Made by a program: the position numbers and the translations under genes
The notes under the pieces: generated by a model
Seen by the model: only the letters and a program-made list of their open reading frames with translations
The model's database searches: none
Told to the model about the DNA's origin: nothing
Assembly: GCA_001657385.1 (NCBI GenBank)
Contig: LYSZ01000016.1
Location: 1-33,388, forward strand
DNA length: 33,388 bases
Source: Parvularcula sp. BBD 1991-13
GTDB taxonomy: Bacteria > Pseudomonadota > Alphaproteobacteria > Caulobacterales > Parvularculaceae
Direction: 5' to 3'
Shown here: positions 28,901 through 33,388 of the stretch, piece by piece
How positions within the stretch are numbered: the stretch's first letter is position 1
Layout: every line of letters begins with the position of its first letter

Positions 28901-30934
28901 GGAAACGGCGCCCTCGCGGTCGAGCAGCGCGGCCTCGACCGCGACCGTGTCGCCTTCGCCGAAACTGCGTTTGTCGCCGGCAAGCTTCAATCCCACATAA
29001 TATTCGTCCGGACGCACCGGAATGCGCGCGCTTTCGCGCACGACGCGCCCGCCTGGCTCGACCACGCCGACAACCAGGTCCGCGCGCAACGGCGCCCCGA
29101 CGCCCCTCGGCGCCTCCCCGGCGTCAAGCCGGATCGCCGCGGCGCCGTCGGCGTCGGTGGTCGTCCTGGGCAGGGTCAGGAAGCGTTCGTCGAAACGCGC
29201 GTCCAGCGGGCCGAAGCGGAAGCCGGAAAAGTCCGGGAACGGATTGGGATCGAGCCGCAGTCGCGCCTCGGCCTCCACGGCGAGGCCGCTCGCCGGCGCG
29301 CCGTAAAGGTACCGGCTCGCCACCGTCATTTCCCGCGGGGTCTCCGGCCGGATCGGCGTCGTCTCGTCGCCTTCGAGCCGGACCTCCAGGCGCTGCGGCA
29401 CGAAATCCTCAACGGAAAAGCGGGCCGACCCGACGGGCCGGTCGAGGCCGTCCGCCGTCACGCTCAGCGTCCACACCCCGCGCGCGGCGGCGGCCGGCAC
29501 GTCGTAAGCGAAGGAAAAGCCGCCGACATCGAGCGCGTCGATGCGCCGGGTCAGCGCCTCGGTCCCATTGGGCCGGCGCACGGAAACCGTCAGCGGGCGG
29601 TCGGAAACCGCGCGGCCCGCCCGGTCGCGCAACAGTCCCGTGACATGCGCGGTCTCCCCCGGACGGTAAATCCCCCGGTCGAGATAGATATAGGCGTCGA
29701 GCCGGGAAGGCGCGGGGCGTCCCTCCACGTTTCGGCTGGAAAGGTCGAGCGGCGCGCGGGAAAGGTCGAGCGCGGCGAAATCGTCCTGGGGGCCGTAGGC
29801 CATGATCATGCGCGGGCGCAGCGGCCCGTCGCCGTTGACCGCGGCCCCGTCGAAGCGCGCGCGCCCGTCGGCGTTGGCGACCGCCGTCGCGAGGATGTCG
29901 TTGTTCTGAGCGATCAGCGTCAGCTCCGCCCCGGCGACGGGCCGCGCCGTGGCGATCGAGCGGACAAAAACGTCCACCCCGTCCGCGCCGCTATAGGTCG
30001 TCAGGGCCATGTCGGTGAACATCACCCAGCGCCAGGCCTGGGCCGGCCGGCGCGCATCGGCGCCGGCGGAGGCGTCGCGCGCGCGGATGAAATAGGCGCC
30101 GGGTTTCAGGGACTGGAGCGCGGCGCCAAGGGGAAAGACCGTCGTCGCGGCTTCGTTGCGCGCGGCCTCGATCTCAAGCTCGCCCTCCCAGACCAGCGCG
30201 CCCACATCCTCCCCGTCTTCCTTGTCCCATATGTAGGAATAACGGTTCTCCCCCGCCGATTCTCCCGCCACCATGGTCTTGCGGGCGAGGGCGCGGTCGG
30301 AAACGCGGCGCACGGCGATGGCGATCTTCTCGACATTGACGGTCTCGACGCCGAGGCCGTCGGCCTCAAGCCGGGGCAGGATGACGCCGTCGCCGGCGAA
30401 GCCCACATAAGCGGGCTTGTCGCCGAAGGCGACGGTCACCTCCTGCGGGCGTTCGAGGCGCGCCCCGCTGCGCGCGGGCAGCCCCTGGCGCAGGCGCGCG
30501 CGGTAGTCCCGGTCGAAGCCGAGCCCGGCAAGGCACAGGAACGCGCCGTCGACCTCGACCGCAGCGCCGGCCTCCGGCGTCAGGCGCACGAAATCGGCGT
30601 AATCGACGTCGCCGGCGTCGTCGAGCGGCTCGGTGAACTGGAAACAGGCGCGCGGCGTCTCGCCGCTCGTGTCGAGGGTCAGCCGGCGATAAGCGAACCC
30701 CTCCGGCGCTTGCGGCGCCGGGCGCGGGGCGTCCGCGGCGCGCGGCTCCTGGAAGGGGCGCCGGCGCGCCGGGCGGTCCTCGCGCTGGCCCGTCCCGGGT
30801 TCGGCCGAGGCGACCGCCTGGCTGTTGGGATTATCGCCGCCGCCAGCCGGGGCGGACGTCCTGCCGAGCACCAGCCCGATCGCGAACGCCGCCAGGACCC
30901 CCGCCATAAAGATCGCCGCGTTTTTCCGCGCCAT
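25943..30934 (-). CDS. yfhM: Bacterial alpha-2-macroglobulin (YfhM-like) with thioester
   Basis: A 1663-residue periplasmic protease trap. The ATG at 30934 is preceded by GGGGAGGAAA; the frame stays open 69 codons upstream but that part is not protein-like. Residues about 7-25 form a hydrophobic signal or anchor (IFMAGVLAAFAIGLVLG) with no cysteine, so unlike E. coli YfhM it does not look like a lipoprotein. Macroglobulin domains fill most of the chain. The thioester motif is GCTEQ with Cys1189, followed by helices of the thioester domain (LNRQSPDGAFGLW). When a protease cuts the bait region, family members bind it covalently through this thioester. Co-transcribed with pbpC. Confidence 0.93.
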   Translation of the reverse strand: MARKNAAIFMAGVLAAFAIGLVLGRTSAPAGGGDNPNSQAVASAEPGTGQREDRPARRRPFQEPRAADAPRPAPQAPEGFAYRRLTLDTSGETPRACFQFTEPLDDAGDVDYADFVRLTPEAGAAVEVDGAFLCLAGLGFDRDYRARLRQGLPARSGARLERPQEVTVAFGDKPAYVGFAGDGVILPRLEADGLGVETVNVEKIAIAVRRVSDRALARKTMVAGESAGENRYSYIWDKEDGEDVGALVWEGELEIEAARNEAATTVFPLGAALQSLKPGAYFIRARDASAGADARRPAQAWRWVMFTDMALTTYSGADGVDVFVRSIATARPVAGAELTLIAQNNDILATAVANADGRARFDGAAVNGDGPLRPRMIMAYGPQDDFAALDLSRAPLDLSSRNVEGRPAPSRLDAYIYLDRGIYRPGETAHVTGLLRDRAGRAVSDRPLTVSVRRPNGTEALTRRIDALDVGGFSFAYDVPAAAARGVWTLSVTADGLDRPVGSARFSVEDFVPQRLEVRLEGDETTPIRPETPREMTVASRYLYGAPASGLAVEAEARLRLDPNPFPDFSGFRFGPLDARFDERFLTLPRTTTDADGAAAIRLDAGEAPRGVGAPLRADLVVGVVEPGGRVVRESARIPVRPDEYYVGLKLAGDKRSFGEGDTVAVEAALLDREGAVSEGELEWRLVEEDYWFDWYREGGEWRWRRSFRDIPVAEGRETAGPEALAELVSRRLDPGTYRLRVAYPGGGTGEKAVSDIRFHVGWRSHAAGADAPDEAALTLQTEKVAPGARARFYLNPPYEGEAIVVVATDRVHEVQRVKVGAAGREIIIDTDPAWGAGFYVLATVVTPRDAGARPTPRRAMALAYAPFDMSARKLSVALNAPDMVRPRQVLDLDIEVAGVAPGARVMLSLAAVDEGILRLTKFRSPDPVDYFYGKKRLGVAVRDDYGRMLNANLGAPARFGGDQLGGEGLTVVPTKSVALFSGLVTVGDDGRAAAPIEVPDFNGELRLMAVAWSADKIGAASEPLTVRDPVPATLALPRFLAPGDRASATLLIDNVDGAAGDYVVSVTGEGPVGVDETRTFALAQGEQASALFPIEAGAAGVGAVSLSVAGPDGFSVSRSYPIQSRTPYFPVTEVRTAALAPGEAFALTDAVLAPYTEGSASVAVSFSRLRGVEPGPLLDALYRYPYGCTEQLTSSAMPLLFVDALGAEAGRGPERAVRPRVQNAVNAILNRQSPDGAFGLWRVGDRYASPWLGPYVADFLYRARGEGYGVPQTALDGAYRSLAEIARLDRWYPASYQTDVYAEGGDDTRERLRRRSAAYALYVLARAGRADLSDLRYFHDALLEETPSPLARAHIGAALAMMGDRARASSAFDRAEAALGWDNSGDYYQTPLRDAAGVLALAAESGEADRLERLTGRFQSFMKDPTAMQTQEKAHVLLAAQALLRRAGPLALSVNGEPLADPAPAPSFVPSTADIIAGVEYGNEGEGDIFRSLSISGAPKTAPPATDRGLSLSKRIATRDGRPADLSTVRQNDRLVVVLSGTASDDRLHPAIIADLLPAGFEIETVLRPEDGARDPSRGGGEGDGPYQWAGVLSYPRIAEARDDRFVAAVDIRGRSRFTVAYIVRAVTPGAYALPGAVMEDMYRPGVFARTATRRVDIAAAP

Positions 30935-31186
30935 GGATTTCCTCCCCTGCTGTCGCCGCTCCGTCGAGCACTCTGCAGGACGATTATGGCGAGGATTGAG
31001 CGGAAGCGAAACGATTCGACGTCGCCGAGGACAAAGTTCGCCGCCTTGCCCCTCAAGGAAGCGCCTCTGAGGCGCCTGACGCGCCCCTGACGCCCCCTGC
31101 CCTGATGCACATCGGGACGAGGGCGCGGCGTTTTCAGGCAAGGCGGTTTTGTTGCGGCGCGAGTTTGGCTATGGTCGCTTTTCAGC

Positions 31187-31232
31187 GTCCCCGTAGCTCA
31201 GCAGGATAGAGCATCAGATTCCTAATTTGATG
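31187..31232 (+). pseudogene. Truncated tRNA-Arg (anticodon CCT)
   Basis: The sequence has acceptor GTCCCCG, D-arm GCTC-AGCAGGATA-GAGC and anticodon arm TCAGA-TTCCTAA-TTTGA (31214-31230; one G-T pair), giving anticodon CCT at 31221-31223. After TG (31231-31232) the variable loop, T-arm and 3' acceptor strand are missing; AT-rich unrelated DNA follows. A tRNA gene cut off in mid-sequence at a change in base composition is a usual mark of integration by a mobile element. I found no matching 3' half in the rest of the window. Confidence 0.8.
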
Positions 31233-31441
31233 CCCTCTTAAAATGCGCTATATTTTCCTTTTAAAATCAATGCCTTAAAAATTTCCCGAGTACCGTTCAA
31301 GTACGCTTTCCGGTCCAAAGTCGCACACTTTTAAACAGCGTCCAGTCAGTCAGAAAACTCATGAAAATCCCCCCTTGACCGGACGCCTTCTTTCCGGTTT
31401 GCCTTGCCTCTTTCTAAGCGCCGCCTTGCCCGGACCTTGCC
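31233..31441. other. AT-rich junction after the broken tRNA
   Basis: No gene. AT-rich in 31233-31300, with TTAAAAT repeated (about 31239, 31261 and, as TTAAAAATT, 31275). A small stem GTAC-CGTTCAA-GTAC (31290-31304) superficially looks like a T-arm but the rest of a tRNA does not follow. Probable attachment or scar region of the integrated element. Confidence 0.5.
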
Positions 31442-31657
31442 ATGACGCCCTCAAAAATCAGAAATGAACGCCGGCGCCTGTTCTCCAGCTTCATGAATTC
31501 GCTCGGCATTGCGGCTATAGCCGGCGCTGTGGTGCCATTTCTCGCTCCTGGCGCCCCCGTTGATATCCTGGTAGCGTTTGCTTATGTATTTGCTGGTGCG
31601 TATTTCCATATGATCGCACACCTAGCCCTTAATAGGCTGGAGGATGAAAATGACTGA
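31442..31657 (+). CDS. Small two-helix membrane protein, unrecognised
   Basis: A 71-residue protein: basic N-terminus (KIRNERRRLF), a hydrophobic helix (about 19-34, LGIAAIAGAVVPFLAPG), a second one (about 40-62, ILVAFAYVFAGAYFHMIAHL) and an acidic end. It could be a holin-like or toxin-like membrane protein of a mobile element, but I do not recognise a family. The ribosome-binding site is weak. Its last 8 bases overlap the next small gene. Confidence 0.6.
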   Translation: MTPSKIRNERRRLFSSFMNSLGIAAIAGAVVPFLAPGAPVDILVAFAYVFAGAYFHMIAHLALNRLEDEND

Positions 31658-31751
31658 ATTTGCAACATTCTCTTACATTGCCCTCCCCTCGCTCATGGTT
31701 CTGGCGGCGCTTTGCTTCTGGGCTATTGAACGCTTCGGCCGCTCCAAATAG
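31650..31751 (+). CDS. 33-residue single-pass membrane microprotein
   Basis: ATG at 31650 overlaps the stop of the 71-residue gene by 8 bases (ATGACTGA). GGAGG at 31640-31644, inside the upstream gene, stands 5-6 nt before it. The product starts with a short polar stretch (MTEFATFS), then one hydrophobic helix (YIALPSLMVLAALCFWAI) and a basic end (ERFGRSK). Size, the good ribosome-binding site and translational coupling support a real gene. No homology known to me. Confidence 0.55.
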   Translation: MTEFATFSYIALPSLMVLAALCFWAIERFGRSK

Positions 31752-31754
31752 CGC

Positions 31755-31783
31755 TTGACTCTTTGTTCCCGTTCCGTTCTCAT
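31755..31783 (+). promoter_or_regulatory. Possible SOS (LexA) box within a promoter
   Basis: GTTC-N7-GTTC, the alphaproteobacterial LexA pattern, lies at 31765-31779 between TTGACT (31755-31760, -35) and TCTCAT (31778-31783, weak -10, spacer 17). An overlapping inverted repeat GTTCCG/CGGAAC is at 31771-31791. It would control the small plus-strand gene at 31919. Confidence 0.35.
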
Positions 31784-31871
31784 GTCGGAACTTGGGAGCC
31801 ATTACTGAAAATCCATTAATCACCGGCCGCCGCGTCGCTTAGCGGGCCGCCGCAAACAAGGGCCTTTTTCG

Positions 31872-31903
31872 CCCGCTCCCGCCAATGGCGGGGGCGGGTT
31901 AAT
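31872..31903 (+). terminator. Strong 12-bp hairpin followed by TTAATTT-like tail
   Basis: Arms 31872-31883 and 31887-31898 pair over 12 bp (one G-T) around the loop AAT; TTAATTT follows. It would end transcription of the two small membrane-protein genes. It also lies directly before the next start codon and includes its only G-rich ribosome-binding sequence, so it could alternatively limit translation. Confidence 0.55.
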
Positions 31904-31918
31904 TTGAGCACTGACTAT

Positions 31919-32131
31919 ATGAACACCGCCGACGACATGACCGAAGCGTATTGCGCTTACGAGCGCAACATGCGCGAGACCATCACTCAATTCTTTGTTG
32001 ATGAAGGCTTTCGCCTGACCGACCTGTGCTCGGACAGCGAAGTGACGCGCCGCAGCGTCGCGCAGAAGCACTGCGACGACCTCATGGGCCGTCTCAATCG
32101 CATCCGCGAGGCTTACGGCGGCTCGTTCTAG
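31919..32131 (+). CDS. Small acidic protein, unrecognised
   Basis: A 70-residue protein from the ATG at 31919 (a TTG at 31904 would add five). It is soluble and helical-looking: an acidic first helix (MNTADDMTEAYCAYERNM), ITQFFVDEGFRLTDLC and a helix DDLMGRLNRIREAYGG. No motif recognised. It converges with the minus-strand genes, ending 20 bp before the first of them. Codon use looks normal for a gene in this region. Confidence 0.5.
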   Translation: MNTADDMTEAYCAYERNMRETITQFFVDEGFRLTDLCSDSEVTRRSVAQKHCDDLMGRLNRIREAYGGSF

Positions 32132-32151
32132 GCTGAAGGCGCCGCCGCCTC

Positions 32152-32382
32152 TCAGTTCGACTGCGAGCCGTTCTTGCGTATCCGTCTCGTCCAGAGATAG
32201 CGTTGAGCCTTCTCCGGCTCCATGCTCGCCAGGATATCCAGCATGGCCTGCGCCACCTCATGCCGCTCCCGCCACAGAACGCGCCGCCAGATGAACGGCG
32301 AGGCAAGCAAAAAAAGGGTCGTGAAAAACGAGATAACCGCGCCGAACACCGGCGCAAGGTCGAGAAAAGCGGTCATATCCAT
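32152..32382 (-). CDS. Small single-pass membrane protein, unrecognised
   Basis: A 76-residue protein. I chose the ATG at 32382 because GGGGAGGG stands about 8 nt upstream and it leaves a normal N-terminus; the frame is open further. One hydrophobic helix (about 8-30, APVFGAVISFFTTLFLLASP) is followed by a basic, amphipathic part (WRRVLWRERHEVAQAMLD) and a Lys/Arg-rich end. The start lies one base beyond the stop of the gene before it, so the two probably form an operon. Confidence 0.55.
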   Translation of the reverse strand: MDMTAFLDLAPVFGAVISFFTTLFLLASPFIWRRVLWRERHEVAQAMLDILASMEPEKAQRYLWTRRIRKNGSQSN

Positions 32383-32383
32383 C

Positions 32384-32611
32384 TCAACGGCCCTCCCCGG
32401 CGCCAGAAAGGGGGGGCTCGTCATTCTCGAAGTAATAAGCGGTGACGTAGCGCGCCTGCTCCATGCGGGTGCGCTCCTTGACCGCCAGATCCCCCGTTGT
32501 TACCCGCCCCACCATTTCGATCAGCGCGTCCTTCACGTCATCAATCGTCTCCGCATGGATGCGCATCGTCAGGGCAACGGGCATGTTGTCCGGGGTGTCT
32601 GGATGTTTCAT
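32384..32611 (-). CDS. Small soluble protein, unrecognised
   Basis: A 75-residue protein from the ATG at 32611; a GTG at 32641 would add ten residues. The middle alternates strand and helix: VALTMRIHAETIDDVKDALI then EMVGRVTTGDL, ending in ARYVTAYYFENDEPP. No family recognised; proteins of this shape are often found in phage-derived regions. It stands between an HTH gene and a small membrane-protein gene on the same strand. Confidence 0.5.
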   Translation of the reverse strand: MKHPDTPDNMPVALTMRIHAETIDDVKDALIEMVGRVTTGDLAVKERTRMEQARYVTAYYFENDEPPLSGAGEGR

Positions 32612-32686
32612 CAACTCGTCTCGCTCCGTTGTTACGTACACATATCATTTGGAGGCTTGAGGCGCTTTCGCGTTGCGGCGTCGGTC

Positions 32687-33226
32687 TCACCTGCGCCATG
32701 GTTTGACTTCTCGCGCCTCGACCTCTTCCCATAGCCGGTGTAACTCGTCATAGCCGAGCCTGCCGCCATCGATCTGCACAAGAAGCGGCCAGGCATTGGT
32801 AGGAAAGCGCGAATACTGTAACCACTTGTGCACCGCACTGGTCGTCAGCCTGCACGCTTTCGCAACTCTTGCGACGCCGCCCAGCGCGGCCACCCACTCG
32901 CGCACCGACAGGCCCGGCCCCGCATCATCCGCTTGCAGAGCGCCGTTCTGGATTCGGGGCCGCACGCCATCGATGATCGGAGGGAGAGATGCGTGCGGCC
33001 CCTGCCCTGACGCTGTCTGCCAAGACTGGTCAGGAATTTCGGGCGGGCATGGCTTGCCGTCCAAGCCGGGGCAATTCCAGAAAAACCCCTCGTCATCCCG
33101 GCACAGATAGGCCGGGCCGGTGACAGCAACGCCGCAGGCGCAATAGTGGATGCGCCCCGCCGGGATGCAGTAAGTATGTTTCGCCCGTTGAGCGGGCCGG
33201 TGGTCGTCATTCGCCGCGCCGGTCAT
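32687..33226 (-). CDS. Phage-type HTH protein with Cys-rich N-terminus
   Basis: A 179-residue protein. The C-terminal part (about 105-160) has a helix-turn-helix of the YdaS/Cro-like kind: WVAALGGVARVAKACRLTTS, then AVHKWLQYSRFPTNAWPLLV, the pattern GG...A+A...S.V..W....+P of prophage repressors. The N-terminal 60 residues contain cysteines at 20, 29, 31, 42, 52 and 60 (CAC, CRDD, NCPG), perhaps a zinc-binding fold; the middle is disordered. Its ATG shares one base with the stop codon of the TonB receptor upstream (TGATG), with no clear ribosome-binding site. Probably a regulator from a mobile element. Confidence 0.6.
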   Translation of the reverse strand: MTGAANDDHRPAQRAKHTYCIPAGRIHYCACGVAVTGPAYLCRDDEGFFWNCPGLDGKPCPPEIPDQSWQTASGQGPHASLPPIIDGVRPRIQNGALQADDAGPGLSVREWVAALGGVARVAKACRLTTSAVHKWLQYSRFPTNAWPLLVQIDGGRLGYDELHRLWEEVEAREVKPWRR

Positions 33227-33388
33227 CAGAACGCAACCCGCAGTTCCGCGCCGATCAGGCGCGGCGGGTTGATCGCGCCGAGCGCAAACGGACGCGAGTT
33301 GTCCGGCGGGCCGAAGAAATTGTCGTAGAAAAAAGCGTCGGTCACGTTGTCGGCGAAGACGTAGAGCCCAACCTTGCCGGCCTCGATC
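33226..33388 (-). CDS. TonB-dependent receptor, C-terminus only
   Basis: The visible 53 codons (first complete codon at 33387) end the beta-barrel of an outer-membrane TonB-dependent receptor. Strand and loop pattern LYVFADNVTDAFFYDNFFG and the closing strand NPPRLIGAELRVAF, with the terminal Phe needed for barrel assembly, are typical. The rest of the gene, including plug domain and substrate clues, lies right of the window. It is the likely chromosomal boundary gene of the element that begins at the broken tRNA. Confidence 0.82.
   Translation of the reverse strand, partial: IEAGKVGLYVFADNVTDAFFYDNFFGPPDNSRPFALGAINPPRLIGAELRVAF

Noticed and set aside
26627-31090. Plus-strand open frame of about 1487 codons opposite the alpha-2-macroglobulin gene
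   Set aside because: Pro/Arg/Gly-rich mirror of a GC-rich gene; no domain, no plausible start, and the opposite strand is an unmistakable protein.
31290-31304. T-arm-like stem-loop GTAC-CGTTCAA-GTAC as the missing tRNA 3' half
   Set aside because: No matching acceptor strand or CCA context follows, and GTAC is self-complementary so such a stem arises easily.
31224-31900. Group I intron in tRNA-Arg(CCT), as known from Agrobacterium
   Set aside because: The sequence continues through the 3' side of the anticodon stem before diverging, I see no group I core sequences, and no 3' exon is found downstream.

Overview
The window is a GC-rich piece of an alphaproteobacterial chromosome. The evidence is gene order and content: merR-ihfA-fabH-plsX-DUF177-cytochrome bc1 chaperone opposite bamE; glyA-nrdR-nusB-thiL; a MucR/Ros regulator; a MarR regulator divergent from a hemB without zinc-site cysteines; SUV3-like helicase-S4 protein-TerB-like protein-fdxA-carD; and pbpC next to an alpha-2-macroglobulin. 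I cannot name the genus. Caulobacterales, Parvularculales or Rhizobiales-like lineages all fit.

Layout. 1-5032 (mostly minus strand): the end of tRNA-Pro(GGG), a MerR regulator, IHF alpha, two early fatty-acid/phospholipid genes (fabH, plsX), DUF177 and a bc1 assembly chaperone. 5348-5809: the outer-membrane lipoprotein BamE. 5893-9455 (minus): glyA-nrdR-nusB-thiL, one-carbon metabolism plus housekeeping. 9456-11650: a long AT-rich regulatory region, mucR, then about 1 kb without a convincing gene. 11651-13325: marR and hemB diverge from an intergenic region holding two perfect palindromes. 13377-16507: a YhhQ/VUT-type membrane protein, ribosomal protein L28 and a membrane hybrid histidine kinase. 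16674-23019: helicase, S4, TerB-like, ferredoxin and CarD. 23008-30934 (minus): a Tat-exported nuclease-like protein, penicillin-binding protein 1C and alpha-2-macroglobulin, which together look like an envelope repair/defence set. 31187-33225: a truncated tRNA-Arg(CCT) followed by small, mostly unrecognised genes that look like the remains of an integrated element. 33226-33388: the C-terminus of a TonB-dependent receptor.

How the parts connect. Most of the window is conserved core genome. Its unusual features lie in added tails and in regulation. CarD carries a roughly 240-residue N-terminal extension, mostly Lys/Ala-rich and histone H1-like. MucR has lost most zinc ligands of the Ros finger and gained a Lys/Arg-rich tail. 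The helicase, S4 protein, NrdR and MerR also carry low-complexity extensions. The mucR leader has three GANTC sites in 24 bp, one at the centre of a perfect 15-bp palindrome. The element at the right holds an overlapping pair of tiny membrane-protein genes and a possible SOS box. I saw no CRISPR array, insertion sequence, integrase or complete prophage. All functional calls are from reading the sequence by eye; no database search was run.
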